A stretch of 64,000 nucleotides of DNA from Spirometra erinaceieuropaei (GCA_902702965.1 CACRXP010000120.1:506636-570635), one strand, 5' to 3'. Counted from the stretch's first letter, positions 40,601-47,172 are shown. A program made the numbers and translations. The notes: generated by a model not told the origin, from the letters alone.

Positions 40601-41733
40601 AATCGGGTAGTACACTAATCAACACGAATCCAGTTGTCGAGTGGTTAATTTTTAGCCAGGGGAACGCACATTCTGAGCGAGTGAGTTTCATACTCACATA
40701 GTCCGCTGTGATCGAAATAGGTTCTTGTCATGAGGCTTTTCGGTAGGACTGACTTGTGTGGTTCCCTAACCATGACATGGGAATAGGTACTCCCCGACCA
40801 AGTAATAAAGGTCAATCTGCGCATAATGATGGAAAGAGCAAAATATTCCCATTTCCTAACCCCAACAACAAACCAAATGTAAAAATAAGCCGTTGCCTGA
40901 TCTTAACCCTAACTGTTCAGTCAACACTAACTCCTACCTTGATCCCAAACTTGATTCTAAATTACCTAACCGTTAACTTTAAATCTAGTCTTAAACCTAT
41001 CCTTAACCTTACCGGCTTTTCAACCAATCTGTCAGAAACCTGAATGGTACATTAGATCGACTGAAAATAAAAACCAAAGAGCATTTGCGGCCTGGAGCAA
41101 CTGAACCCCTTACGAGCTACCAGACTATGCTGCAGGAGGTTGAAGACTGCAAGGAAAGTGCAATGCGTTCTACTCGTGAGGGATTAAACTCTTTTTGTCC
41201 TAAAGTACCCAACTGTGGTTCGTGCAAACAAGTTTAGATTACCGATATATGCGTGTCAATATTATTACAAATAATTTGGATGTCTCTCTTGCTGAACTTC
41301 CCTCTTCTGGATCTTATTATTTAATTAGAAGGCTATGCCTCTTAAAATGCGAAACGAAGCCGACCCTCTTTCTAAATGGGAAATCGAATTCACGCACATA
41401 CCGAATTATTTCAGTACTGAGCACACATGGAAAAATATTCAGCGACCTGAGGAAGTATAGCATTTTCGCCTTGCATTGTTAGCCCTAATTTTCGGAGTCG
41501 GCTCTCCAGTTTTCCAACACGACACCAGTTTCCATTCGTTCATTGAAAGATGTGTTGTTGGCTTTAAAGCAGGCTGAATTTGTCAGGTTTATGTCACATG
41601 TATTTTGACATATACAAGCCCCCAACTACCAGGTTTTTTTATTTTTTAGCATCCAAGCGCTTTTCACTCAGAGGAACTATGCCAAGAAAAAGCTGCGCAT
41701 ATTGAGTCATGCGTGAAGACAGGCAATGAAAAG
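774..41733 (+). CDS. Ionotropic glutamate receptor gene, 13 visible exons (5' incomplete)
   Basis: This is a ligand-gated cation channel subunit of the AMPA/kainate-like (non-NMDA) class, expected at synaptic or other excitable membranes. The exons join as 774-1082, 1992-2434, 6175-6345, 12572-12700, 13864-13962, 15339-15518, 23510-23670, 27536-27717, 30134-30309, 30423-30525, 33988-34264, 39719-39941 and 41650-41733. Every junction keeps phase, giving roughly 845 residues. Domain order is amino-terminal domain, S1, M1, pore loop, M3, S2, M4, tail. Ligand contacts known from the family are kept: Glu in EPPF, Tyr in EYG, Arg in ITSDR and Glu in FMETP. The S2 disulfide cysteines (YCNL and VQCP) are also present. 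The signal peptide and first part of the amino-terminal domain lie upstream. The M3 motif deviates from SYTANLAAF. Family assignment is very secure; the subfamily is an inference. Confidence 0.93.
1083..1991 (+). other. iGluR intron, no recognised content
   Basis: This 909-bp intron lies between two amino-terminal domain exons. It has clear GTAAGA and CTAG ends. No repeat or other gene was recognised. Confidence 0.7.
1992..2434 (+). CDS. iGluR exon: amino-terminal domain, part 2
   Basis: This 443-bp exon begins after CAACTAG. The carried G plus AC makes the Asp that completes the phase-1 junction, and the exon ends at CGT before GTAAGA (phase 0). It encodes about 148 residues with the alternating strand/helix pattern of the periplasmic-binding-protein-like amino-terminal domain: an RFVINIVEMND strand, then ILADLLTKTEASAWFLATNT, matching the family's LLKEMKRG..FHVIFDC segment. 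Cysteines in RFCPIGVPCNW and FFCVSRS could be structural. The domain normally drives subunit assembly outside the cell. A truncated TTAGGG-rich element sits 28 bases beyond the donor. Confidence 0.9.
2463..2610 (+). mobile_element. Truncated copy of the TTAGGG-bearing GGCTAG element
   Basis: The right end matches the two complete copies (8,617-9,043 and 58,044-58,397): GTTTACGATTTCGGTTAGGG, a degenerate TTAGGG array, the GTCCGCTTCC block, then CCAACTGCGATCTAGCC at the terminus. The left inverted repeat is missing, so no target duplication can be tested. Confidence 0.75.
3700..4010 (-). repeat. GC-rich dispersed repeat, diverged copy
   Basis: Read on the minus strand it shares blocks with copies at 5,400, 26,070, 28,200 and 62,040. 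These are a TCTTGAC...GTCATGACACCGG stretch, a GTGGGTTTTCG region and a run ending in CACGGGAGTGTG. The family has no recognised coding potential. Confidence 0.45.
4016..4170 (+). repeat. Diverged copy of the tandem repeat unit found at 30.7-31.2 kb
   Basis: The block ATCGGTGAAGCATATGTCTG, then GGCTTTTAGTTAGCATCCGTG, aligns with the units at 30,640-30,870 and 30,985-31,205. No function is recognised. Confidence 0.5.
5400..5580 (+). repeat. GC-rich dispersed repeat, partial copy
   Basis: It contains the family core GTCTTCTTGACTCTGTCTTG, ACACCTGACCCAGGTGGGTG, and the tail GTGGACATCGTCGG. The same blocks occur near 26,330-26,510 and 51,120. Confidence 0.6.
6175..6345 (+). CDS. iGluR exon: amino-terminal domain, part 3
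   Basis: The exon has 171 bp (57 codons, phase 0 at both ends) between a textbook acceptor (TTTTTTCCTTGCCCAG) and GTAAGA. The protein contains IFSYEATFSAALVLQNLI, then a cysteine and KFAEEVRK. In family members the same place reads ALMYDAVHVVSVAVQQ, a conserved Cys, then a helix ending before GLTG. It forms the late helix of the amino-terminal domain. Two NXS/T sites (NTS and NSSRNET) suggest extracellular glycosylation. Confidence 0.88.
6940..7740. repeat. Degraded foldback-like element
   Basis: AT-rich sequence shares arm motifs with the better-preserved copies: ACATATTTTATAGGAAACAT on the left, TATGCTTCCTATAAAGTATC on the right, and TTCGGTTGATATTTCATG near the right end. The outer left end is not recognisable. 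Confidence 0.45.
7332..7353. repeat. (GTA)7 microsatellite
   Basis: Seven tandem GTA trinucleotides. Confidence 0.95.
8617..9043 (+). mobile_element. Complete GGCTAG inverted-repeat element carrying TTAGGG-like array
   Basis: The 427-bp element begins GGCTAGATCGCAGTTGGTAG and ends with the inverted CTACCAACTGCGATCTAGCC. It is bounded by the 8-bp direct duplication GATTGACG (8,609-8,616 and 9,044-9,051). The interior has a conserved left block (CCCGTATTACAGGTGGC) and a degenerate TTAGGG/TTTAGG array. It has no coding capacity, so it is a non-autonomous DNA transposon (MITE). Ends in GG...CC with an 8-bp duplication fit the Merlin superfamily, known from flatworms; hAT is an alternative. Confidence 0.88.
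9150..9545 (+). repeat. GC-rich dispersed repeat copy
   Basis: It shares GAAGGTTGTCAGCTGACTGG, the GTGGTAGATGCTGCACCCG block and the GCGACGGTCGAACTCTC tail with copies at 26,110-26,520 and 62,050-62,380. Confidence 0.6.
12114..12185. repeat. Hairpin, about 33-bp stem with 3-base loop
   Basis: ATGAAAAATAGAAG...AAGTCAAGT is followed after a 3-base loop by its reverse complement, with one mismatch and a two-base bulge. It could be a very small foldback element or a hairpin RNA precursor. Confidence 0.8.
12572..12700 (+). CDS. iGluR exon: end of amino-terminal domain
   Basis: This 129-bp exon (43 codons, phase 0/0) lies between TTTTACCTTTCTAG and GTAAGC. Residues KGVITEIDFADTYFSDSAEF match the position of the family's GLTGRITF...DFDLDVISL strands, although sequence identity is low. 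It was chosen for its phase, its strong splice sites and its place between well-recognised exons. The 6.2-kb intron before it is rich in repeats. It is less certain than its neighbours. Confidence 0.68.
12701..13863 (+). other. iGluR intron, no recognised content
   Basis: This 1.16-kb intron has no recognised repeat or gene. Open frames around 13,200-13,760 lack splice support and resemble nothing known to me. Confidence 0.6.
13864..13962 (+). CDS. iGluR exon: linker into S1
   Basis: This 99-bp exon (33 codons, phase 0/0) starts after CTTACCTACCCCTAG and ends at GAG before GTTGGT. It ends with GWRIRVTLFE, the first beta strand of the ligand-binding domain (family pattern LRVVTxxEEPFV), and runs directly into EPPFVIY of the next exon. 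The start at 13,864 was preferred over AGs at 13,886 and 13,917. It alone keeps phase 0 with a strong pyrimidine tract and gives the expected pre-S1 linker length. Confidence 0.85.
14124..14849. mobile_element. Long-inverted-repeat element with CCCTAA-like core
   Basis: The left arm, about 90 bp starting TACGCTGTCCTGATCCCAAG, is repeated inverted at the right end (CTTGGGACCAGGACAGCGTA). The arms share the GTAAGCCGAGGGGAA block. Between them lies about 390 bp of degenerate CCCTAA-type repeats (14,330-14,720). No clear target duplication was found. Confidence 0.75.
14930..15080 (+). repeat. Degenerate TTAGGG-like array
   Basis: Repeated GTTAGGGT/GTTAGAGT/GTTTAGGGT units lie just upstream of the S1 exon. 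The units are impure, so this is interstitial and not a telomere. Confidence 0.85.
15339..15518 (+). CDS. iGluR exon: S1 ligand-binding half, part 1
   Basis: This 180-bp exon (60 codons, phase 0/0) lies between CCAACCTTATAG and GTATGT. It encodes EPPFVIYENGTYVGLLMELL, then ILAERLNFSYVL and PEYGTELPNGTWTGVIGELV. These match the GYCVDLAxEIA helix and the KYG...WNGMVGEL block of S1. Known glutamate contacts in this part are the Glu of EPPF and the Tyr of EYG; both are present. A decayed copy of this exon lies 2.9 kb downstream at 18,211-18,267. Confidence 0.96.
16935..17130 (+). repeat. Degenerate TTAGGG-like array
   Basis: GGTTTAGGTTCAGGGTT-type units, a more diverged relative of the array at 14,930. 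It may belong to the same duplication as the relic S1 exon. Confidence 0.8.
17802..18175. mobile_element. CAGTGTCGCAACACT inverted-repeat element with (ACT)n core
   Basis: CAGTGTCGCAACACT at 17,802-17,816 is inverted at 18,162-18,175 and occurs a third time in direct orientation at 17,981-17,995. The space between is imperfect ACT/ACC microsatellite. CAGTG ends suggest a hAT-like or simple-repeat-bearing MITE, possibly two nested copies. No convincing target duplication is visible. Confidence 0.65.
17857..17970. repeat. Imperfect (ACT)n / (ACC)n microsatellite
   Basis: About 110 bp of ACT trinucleotides with ACC, GCT and AAT variants. It produces long spurious Leu-, Ser- or Val-rich open frames. 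Confidence 0.95.
18211..18267 (+). pseudogene. Relic duplicate of the iGluR S1 exon
   Basis: These bases align with the start of the functional exon at 15,339. The in-frame reading is RFFTYETGTYT, a stop, then LL, against PPFVIYENGTYVGLL. The acceptor AG of the original is CG here. The upstream pyrimidine-rich intron tail is also similar (17,625-17,790 against about 15,170-15,310), so a segment containing intron end plus exon start was duplicated and decayed. Inverted-repeat elements interrupt it at about 17,802-18,175 and abut it at 18,268. Confidence 0.75.
18268..19261. mobile_element. Foldback-like palindromic element, about 1 kb
   Basis: AGTGCGTGACCGATCCCATG at the left end is matched inverted by CATGGGATTAGTCACGCACT at the right end. 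The two arms stay alignable over roughly 400 bp each, including GACATAATCC, CCAGGATGTCGGCTATT, CACATTGATTATCGATG and GGAAAATCACATTTTC with their inverted partners. The central about 200 bp is not paired. There is no coding capacity. It abuts the relic exon. Confidence 0.85.
19556..19655 (+). repeat. TTAGGG-like array
   Basis: About 100 bp of GTTAGGG and GTTAGGGTTAGGAG-type units, among the least degenerate in the window. Confidence 0.88.
20785..20880 (+). repeat. Short TTAGGG-like array
   Basis: GGAGGGTTAGGGCTGAGACC and ATTAGGATTAGGGTTAGGGG units with GTTAGAGTCATGG variants. Confidence 0.75.
22600..22980 (+). repeat. GC-rich dispersed repeat copy
   Basis: It shares TCGTGGCTTGGAAGATTACT with the family start, the CTCACGCATGTG block and the tail CACATGGACGTCGTCGTG with copies at 9,150, 26,110 and 62,050. 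Confidence 0.55.
23510..23670 (+). CDS. iGluR exon: S1 ligand-binding half, part 2
   Basis: This 161-bp exon starts in phase 0 after TCATTTTAG and ends in phase 2 at GTGAGT. It begins RADIALVPMSITSDRARVVD, the counterpart of [20 protein letters not shown]. The Arg that binds the ligand alpha-carboxylate is kept, and the preceding Thr is a conservative Ser. It continues through FTFPYFDVVGLIMVQRD to FFFMTVFSK, which leads into M1. It is separated from the previous exon by the largest repeat-filled intron of the gene (8.0 kb). Confidence 0.97.
24480..25460 (-). repeat. Three successive copies of the GC-rich dispersed repeat
   Basis: The block CCAGGTTTTCACGCACACAA, then GGGGCC and AGGAAGTAGCCATTG, recurs at 24,940-25,060 and 25,385-25,450 with divergence. 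All lie in the orientation opposite to the copy at 26,070. The interior of each corresponds to the reverse complement of 26,200-26,400. Confidence 0.6.
26070..26560 (+). repeat. GC-rich dispersed repeat, fairly complete copy
   Basis: It runs from GCTATTATGGTGCGCTAAAAG and GTGACTTGGAAGGTTGTCAA, through ATGTGGCCTCTATGGCACTC and GTCTTGACACAGGACCCGGG, to GGTGGACATCGTCGAGCACG and ACGGTCGAACT. It serves as the reference copy for the family in this window. No coding frame is shared between copies. Confidence 0.65.
27536..27717 (+). CDS. iGluR exon: M1 and pore loop
   Basis: This 182-bp exon (phase 2 in, phase 1 out) lies between CTTCTTTTAG and GTTAGT. It encodes M1 (WVWLSSVMSVIVVGCLLALL), the RLSPYSF motif typical of the family just after M1, and the pore helix ending ALWFVIGSAMQLG. 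The residue at the Q/R site is a genomic Gln. In the family this is associated with calcium permeability unless the site is edited. The loop between M1 and the pore helix has the normal length. Confidence 0.97.
27718..30133 (+). other. iGluR intron
   Basis: This 2.4-kb intron includes one GC-rich repeat copy (28,200-28,640). The remainder shows no gene or identifiable element. Confidence 0.65.
28200..28640 (-). repeat. GC-rich dispersed repeat copy
   Basis: TGTCAAGACAGGGTCAAGAAG followed by GAGTGGGATCGCACACAGTG, GGTCCGCACACGATGGGCCA and GAGTGGGAGTGCCACAGAAG. It is parallel to the copy at 24,480 and the reverse of the copy at 26,070. Confidence 0.65.
30134..30309 (+). CDS. iGluR exon: M3 gate helix
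   Basis: This 176-bp exon (phase 1 in, phase 0 out) lies between GTTCCTTGAAG and a weak GTGCTT donor. The carried G plus GG gives the Gly after the pore, followed by QNLNPRAPSTRI, which matches the family's GSELMPKALSTRI. M3 is ILLAGFWLFVTIMLAMFSAN followed by LSAFLTV. The near-invariant gate motif SYTANLAAF therefore appears as MFSANLSAF. The acceptor was chosen because it alone keeps phase and restores the post-pore segment. Confidence 0.94.
30423..30525 (+). CDS. iGluR exon: start of S2
   Basis: This 103-bp exon (phase 0 in, phase 1 out) lies between ATTCCATCCCAG and GTAAGT, after an intron of only 113 bp. It encodes FTVQKDTPGEAYFARLAASE, then QALFRQWKQLTLHE. This matches the family's YGAVEDGATMTFF...STYDKMW segment. 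The Ser/Thr that contacts the ligand gamma-carboxylate is probably the Thr of DTPG, shifted by one residue in the alignment. Confidence 0.9.
30640..31205 (+). repeat. Two tandem diverged repeat units (about 345-bp spacing)
   Basis: Each unit contains a CAGAAxGCACA block, CACTGATGAGYCGAAYCCCT, AGCGGCTGTGTCATAC or its variant, and ATCGGCGAAACACGTGCCTG followed by GGCTTT. A third copy lies at about 4,016-4,170. The CTGATGAG motif is not followed by GAAA after a helix, so a hammerhead is not supported. Confidence 0.7.
33200..33696. mobile_element. Nested GG...CC inverted-repeat element (497 bp) with tRNA-like segment
   Basis: GGTAGGGGTATGGTTTACGC at the left is matched inverted by GCGTAAACCATACCCCTGCC at the right. 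The inverted repeats stay similar for about 55 bp. The flanks GAAATATT and GACATATC look like an 8-bp target duplication with two changes. It interrupts the foldback arm. The interior carries a B-box-like GGTTCGAATCCCACC. It is non-autonomous and has Merlin-like ends. Confidence 0.8.
33437..33503 (+). other. tRNA-like sequence inside the nested element
   Basis: TTAGAGCGTTGG resembles the D-arm/A-box region, GGCTGTACTAAAGCC can form an anticodon-type hairpin, and GTGGGTTCGAATCCCACC is a perfect T-arm/B box. The acceptor stem is not convincing, so this looks like a tRNA-derived relic (SINE head) and not a working tRNA gene. Confidence 0.55.
33988..34264 (+). CDS. iGluR exon: S2 ligand-binding half
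   Basis: This 277-bp exon (phase 1 in, phase 2 out) lies between TTTTTTATTGAACAG and GTACGT. It encodes IYSEIFRSMHNVGLTSSTEE, then DWMVFMETPLVQYYTNKYCN and LGSWTYGLVLQKG. The Glu of FMET is the universal ligand-binding acid of S2, and the Cys of YCNL is the first half of the S2 disulfide. A splice acceptor at GGCAG (34,019) was rejected because it breaks phase. The donor was chosen because its two-base overhang joins the next exon. Confidence 0.95.
35140..36118. mobile_element. Foldback-like palindromic element, about 1 kb
   Basis: GGCTAACTCATGAAATATCA at the left matches inverted AATTTCATGAGTTAACCC at the right. Paired internal blocks include CAGGATGCCGGATTTCTAAC with AAAGCCGGCATCCTG, and CTCATCGAGCTTTCATGACC with GGGTCATCGAGAATCAAG. 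It belongs to the same family as 18,268-19,261. Confidence 0.82.
37598..37646. repeat. CTTT/CT microsatellite
   Basis: A short CTTT run passes into about 18 CT dinucleotides. Confidence 0.95.
39719..39941 (+). CDS. iGluR exon: end of S2 and M4
   Basis: This 223-bp exon (phase 2 in, phase 0 out) lies between GTATCCACTTTAG and GTATGT. It begins ILDLQTEQVLEILKQKWLSY, the family helix ending in KWW. The second disulfide cysteine follows (AVQCPPP). M4 follows, IAGVFIVLCVGYVLSLLVLL plus VEFLAAW, ending in the basic stop-transfer LLRKYDIRL. The intron before it is 5.5 kb. Confidence 0.96.
39942..41649 (+). other. iGluR intron before the tail exon
   Basis: This 1.7-kb intron includes the CCCTAA-like element at 40,748-41,030. 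Nothing else was recognised. Confidence 0.6.
40748..41030 (-). mobile_element. CCCTAA-like element, related to 43,720-44,040
   Basis: The blocks ACATGGGAATAGGTACTCC, AATAATAAAGGTCAATCTGC and GCGCATAAT correspond, inverted, to GCGCAGGTTCACCTTTATTA and GTTTCCATGTCCTG in the other copy. Both then enter degenerate CCCTAA/TTAGGG arrays. It is an apparently non-coding dispersed element with unresolved ends. Confidence 0.65.
41650..41733 (+). CDS. Probable iGluR cytoplasmic tail exon
   Basis: A strong acceptor (a run of T ending TTTTTTAG) precedes an open phase-0 frame that fits the phase-0 end of the M4 exon. It starts HPSAFHSEELCQEKAAHIES and is hydrophilic, as expected for the tail. A weak donor (GTCGGT) follows AAG at 41,733. 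If it is not used, the frame stays open to a TGA ending at 41,997. That extension contains a hydrophobic run (VNIFFFILEAYLI) atypical of a tail, so I ended the call at the donor. Later tail exons and the polyadenylation site were not found. Confidence 0.5.
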
Positions 41734-42099
41734 GTCGGTTTAATGTTTTCCCTAACAGTTAATATTTTTTTCTTTATTCTCGAGGCGTATTTAATAAAGA
41801 AGAAGAGGAAGGCGACAAGACGATCTCTCGAACCAGTTATTTATTCTTCCGACGTCCCGTGTTCTCGCATGTGCCCACAGTCAGGGATAAAGGGAATGCG
41901 TAGTTTCGTTATATTTATCGCATCTCTAACTAGAATCACCTTCAACTTCATTACCTCTTTGCTCTCACAGCGACTGACAGATCGATACGTCTGTTGATGC
42001 GTTCGACGGCCAAATGCCACGCGCCTTGCAACCGGCGCAAAATCTGGTCATCCGAATGGCCCGAAATTCTCGCGCCGTCGAAAGTAGAGTTGTACCTTG

Positions 42100-42800
42100 G
42101 CTAGGACAAATGTGAACGGCAACCAGGGAAAGTTAGTCTTTGCGCTTCATTACTAACTCGAGCTCGGGCTTTCTCGTGTGGACCTGCTTCCTGGTTTCAA
42201 CAACATAGTTGGATTGTTCACAAGTGTGTTCGATAAGGTAACTGAGGCCAACTTTTCGACCAGTCGGTGTTGGGTCTTTTGGATTAATCAGCTGCTGGAG
42301 GATTGTTGTTTCCAACCAGTGAGGGAGTCAAATCTCCATTCCACTAGCAACTTTAGGGGATTCTCGGTACACACCATCAGCACAAGGCAGGATACGCTAG
42401 CGTTCCATCAACGGGTTTTCTCCAGGATTTTCGCCCATATTTATCGATAAAACTGTTGGCTTATCTGTGAAGAACTTCCGTAAAGACTGAACCTCGACCT
42501 TTTTTTCACCATGCTCACTACGAAGCCTTTCCACAGGGCAGAAGAGTGTTCCTACCCAGCTGCGCTTGTGCGAAATGGGGTGGTTGCTATTCAAATGAGA
42601 AATATTCGCCGACCCCCTGTCCACCAGTGTCTTGAGTTGGCCATTGTTTATTCTGATGACGATAATGCCTAGAAGCGACAACGGACAATTTCATTTTTTG
42701 ATCTTAACCTGGATGTCTAGGACGTTGGATTCCATACATTGGATGAATTTCTTAATCCTGTCCCGATTGACGATAACAAATGTGTTATAAAAATACATTA
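42100..42800 (-). mobile_element. Penelope-like retroelement fragment (RT end and GIY-YIG region), decayed
   Basis: On the minus strand, from 42,800 downward, it reads YFYNTFVIVNRDRIKKFIQC (the RT YVDD region, catalytic motif lost), then HLNSNHPISHKRSWVGTLF, then QLINPKDPTPTGRKVGLSYL with SNYVVETRKQ, then KRKD and LSLVAVH. This is the order RT end, linker, GIY-YIG-type endonuclease of Penelope-like elements (family patterns NPKDPxP, VVYRI, YVGETGR). Stops and frameshifts show it is dead. Confidence 0.82.
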
Positions 42801-43719
42801 TCCCCTACTCTGGTTAACACTGTTGAAACGTCGGTGCCTCTCGTCGACGGAACAGTGTCTCTGTAATTAGACTGTGTTTTTCGTACACAGCTACATTGAA
42901 AGTGAAGAAAGACCGAATCCGGTGTTTTATATCATTAAGATGTCTAATTGCGCTTTTTGACCACTTTGTTGTAGTATTCTTTCAGCGGCGTTTTATGACT
43001 TCGACCCGGAAATATTGCCAGATCGAATCGAAATGGAACGTCAGGTTGAAAGACACAATCATCTCGTCACTTACAAGCCAAATAACTTGCGACTTTCGTG
43101 TGAATAGCTCTGTCAAATGGATAGGTGGTTTGGGTCACTGGGTTAAGAAAGTACGATGGTGAGACCACCACTTGGCGAGGCCAAACGTTAGGCATCCTTT
43201 ACGACAGACAACCATTCGTAGATGCATTTCTGGTGTGGGGCCTTCTGGAGGCCATAGGAGAGTGAGATCGCGGCGATATTGGGCTTAATATTTCGCCAGT
43301 CGGTCTTTGTTATGACGCTGAAATTTCCGAAACCTTGTCATTTTTTGTTGGCATTGTTTACAATAGCCTTTGCTGGGAATCTGGGCAGTTTTGGCGTCCA
43401 GATTCGCTTCGACCCTGCCGATTCATCCTCGATCGTTGGACACCACTGTGAATCGTCTTTTGTCGGTTGGGTGTAGTGCAATGTTTTCCTGCTTTTTGAG
43501 AACGTTGCCTATGCTATATGGGACATCAGTGTGAAAAAGATTGGCCATCGCATCATATTTTTGCCTTCTTCAGTATGTGCTGCGGTATAGCCATCCCAAG
43601 TCAGATGAGTTCTATGGAAAACAGCAAAGGTATGACTGAATTGTATGACCCCCATTAATAGGACATGACGACAGGAGCCGCCTGAAATGCAGGTAGATTC
43701 GAGCCAACTTCCGGTGAGA

Positions 43720-44040
43720 TTACTGTTAAGCTTAAAGTTAGGGTTAATTTGATGATCAGATTTAGGATTAGGTTTAAAGGTAACGGCGAAGAAAGTCAGA
43801 TTCAAGTTTAGGGCTAGGGTAGGGGCTGGTGTTTACCGAAAAGTTAAGGTCTAATGCAGCATTAGGGTTAAAATTTGGGCAATGGTTCAGCTTTATCTTA
43901 AGGTTATTGTTGGGGTTAAGGCGCGGAAATATACTGCCCTCTCCGGAATTATGCGCAGGTTCACCTTTATTATTTTGGCAGGGCGTACTTGTTTCCATGT
44001 CCTGTTTAGGTGGCCGCATAAATCAGCCTTACCGTAATGA
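43720..44040 (+). mobile_element. TTAGGG-like element, related to 40,748-41,030
   Basis: Degenerate GTTAGGGTTAAT/GATTTAGGATTAGG units (43,733-43,930) are followed by the GCGCAGGTTCACCTTTATTA, GTTTCCATGTCCTG and ATAAATCAGCCTTACC blocks shared with the inverted copy 3 kb upstream. Confidence 0.68.
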
Positions 44041-46808
44041 ATTTTTTTGGAAATTTTCTATGGCGACTCCGCGGATCGTCGTCAGGGACGTCTGAACTAT
44101 GCAAAACAAGTGACATTCAAGCGTGTCTGTCAAATTGACGGTCGACTGTAGTTTTGCGTTTTTGAGCGTTCGCTGTATGTCACAGTGCCGCTTAGACTGA
44201 CAGTCCCCTCATCCATTTGTTCTTGAGTTTTTCGTACGCGGTATTCCACTCAGTATGCCAACTGATGCATGATTAATCCGGATGCATGCTCAATCTTCCT
44301 TGGCAGACAGACTCAATCCATGCAAGTTCCGTCTCAGGCAAAAGTGTGGCCAATAACAAGACCACGAGTTAAGTACCGCTCCTCGCAGTACAGAGAAGGC
44401 GGTGGCGGTGCTTGCGTCCCGCTGAAAACAAGGTCTTTCACGTAAGTTTTACACCGGCACGATGGTGGGGTTTCGCCGTCGATGTCGATAACTGCTTGCC
44501 CGTGCCCTGTCTTAACGACCCGTCTGCGGCTGATGTTGATTGACTGAAGGGGGTGACGATTTTTGGTGGCCAGCATTCACTGTTTTTATTGTCATACGTC
44601 CCCACTGCTCCCTGCCTGAAAAAACCGTGGTTGCTACACTTCTGCCGACGCCAGAGTCCACATTACGTCGGTGAAGACATACCTAGGACAAATGCGCTGC
44701 GGGTAACGTTAAACGTTGACTGATTGGAGTCGGTCCTGTGTGCTACGCATCGAGTCACTCTCTGATTGTGCCGTCTGCCCCTCGGCTTAGCAGTTCGACG
44801 TCCAGGTAAACGAAAGTATATCCGGGGCTTCAGCAGTGTTCTCCATCGCAACTAACGACCCATCTGACCAGAAGTCAAATAATGATATCTAAGGATGCCC
44901 GGTCATGAGGTCTAACCTCAAGCCTCGTCAACAGGTACAACATTGGTTAGGTTAATTTTGCTGGTTTTATGTGCTACGTAAGCAAGTACAGTCCTGCACA
45001 GACTAAGGAAAATGATAAATCAATGCGCCTCCATAACCAAAAATGGCCATTTTGTTTCCTCACCTTGATCCTGATTTGATTTCAAAATTTCACACTAAGC
45101 TTAATTCCCGTCTGGTAGGCAAGTCAGTCTCCCGGTCAGTGTCTCATAGGGTCTCGCCTCGTATGAGTGGGCAAGAAGCCTGCGGACAATAAACCCTGGA
45201 ATGATCCGCTCGAATATCTATGTATAAATATTATTGTTACTTAAACGACATCAATAGCCATTTTCTTTGCTTGTAGACTGATGAGGTGCTATCTCATGAT
45301 GCCGCCCCTCAACCTTCGCATCCCGACTTCAGCAATTTCCAAATCGAGCAGTACTGAGACATTTGCCTTCAGTTGACAATTCCTTTTATTATTTCTTGTT
45401 GAAACGACATCGATAAATTGCCTTTTACCATGCAAATATTCAGCAATATCATTGTTGCTTTTTCTTATTTGGAATCTATTTTCGACCATATGTGTCACCC
45501 CTCCGATTGTATCACTTTACAAGTAAATTCTGTGTACTACAGAGAACCTTTTGTTCCATATAAAAAAGATTCCGTTTCTTAGATTGGTAGGGCATATTGG
45601 TTTGCACTGGTGTATTTTTGAGTCTTTTAATCAAAGACTAGGCCACTTAGCTTTTACCTCATATTTGTTCTAATGCCGACCTTTCGTTGTGCAAAAACAA
45701 AAACACCACCACCTATTTGTGCGTTAGTGACTTGTGCATTATTTGTATTCTAGCATAGGGAACATACACAACGCGGGCGGACGAATGGGGGTTGGCGTGC
45801 CACTAAATACAGACCAGGCCTTCGCCGCATCTCCTGCTCCTCTCACATGTGTTAGTTTTGGAATGATACGGCGGAAGCCAAATCTCAACCGATTTTTTTT
45901 CCCGTATAGAGCCTGATGCAGCAGTGAGCCATGTTGGAATTCCAACATACGATAGACCTGTTTTGTGTGACAATGACCCTCCTCATCAATTTGCGTTTGT
46001 GGTTACGGTAACGGGTGGAGTACTTCGGCGGACGATTCTTTCGTGTACTCTGGAGCTTCCGAAGAGTTCGATTCTGGGCTGAACTATGTATTTTAAGTGT
46101 GGAGGAATTTGGAGGGTTAGGATCTGTAATAGCCAGTTCTGCCCAGATGGAGAGCTAATTATGTTGAGATGGACACAGGAGGGTTGGAGGAACTAAGAAG
46201 ACTGTTCATTTTTGTTTACATTCTCCAATATTTCGATGTTATTATTCATTTTCATCTGTTTTTCGGATTTCCGTTGCATGTGCTCCACACCAGACAACTA
46301 TGAAGTAAATGCCAATTCTCGACGACTCGGCAGGGCAAACCTTCCCTTAACTCAGTTCGGCCTTAGGAAATCAAGCCTTTCACACTGTTCATCTGAGTTT
46401 TGTATTCTATAAATGTAGAAAGACCACCGCCCTGTACAACCACTTTCAATACTCTTATTTCTTGCTGATCATTCTTCGCTAGTTCGCTCTTAACCACAAA
46501 GGTCCGGCACCTTTTACCAGAGAGGGTTTCCATCCCCGTGTCCTGCCGGGGAGGGGAGCAAATACTAAATCCTCGCCGAATTTTTGTTAATTAGAGAACA
46601 CCCGGAGACGATCGCTAAATTCATTTTTAATTCTCCAAACTCGGAGAATAAGCTCAGGGCATTGGTAAGCAAACACTTGCGCTTACAACTTGCGAAAATG
46701 TGCATTTCTTAGGCGCATTTAGAATATTTGAATAATTCAACTGAATGAATAGTGAAAAACTTGCCTACCTCGGCGGAATTCAATCTGTCGATGTTCTACA
46801 TGAAAGGC

Positions 46809-46890
46809 TCATAGCTCCTTGTTGGGGCATTGTAGCTCGGGTGATTAGAGCTTTGCGCGTCCTACCGCAGGTTGGTTGGGCTTTTTAAAA
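46809..46890 (+). other. tRNA-like (SINE-head) relic
   Basis: TGTAGCTCGGGTGATTAGAG is an A-box/D-arm-like sequence and CAGGTTGGTTGGGC sits where the B box should be, but it is degenerate. It is probably the tRNA-derived head of a decayed SINE. Confidence 0.45.
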
Positions 46891-47095
46891 TTCCGACAGT
46901 TCAGTTATTCAAATTTGCCACATACACCCATAAAATAATGAGCCTAAAAGAAGTAGTCTGTTGGATTCTATTTTAATTGCATAGGAAAACCTGGTAGGAC
47001 AGTCAGTCTATTGAATTCGAATTAGTGAATCACATACTTCGCAGTAGGTTGGGCGGCAGTGCTTTCCTAGATGTGAAAAAGTTTAGACTCAGCTG

Positions 47096-47172
47096 GGGCC
47101 ACGTATCTCAGATGGTTAGAAGGCCGATTACATTAGAGTCATGCAATTACTGGAGCGGATTGAAACCTCGTC
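47096..47172 (+). other. tRNA-like (SINE-head) relic
   Basis: GGGGCCACGTATCTCAGATG followed by GTTAGAAGGCCGA resembles a tRNA 5' half with A box. GGAGCGGATTGAAACCTC resembles a mutated T arm. It lies directly upstream of a CR1-like fragment. Confidence 0.5.

Noticed and set aside
41734..41997. Read-through extension of the receptor tail exon to a TGA
   Set aside because: It contains a hydrophobic segment unlike a cytoplasmic tail; kept only as an alternative.
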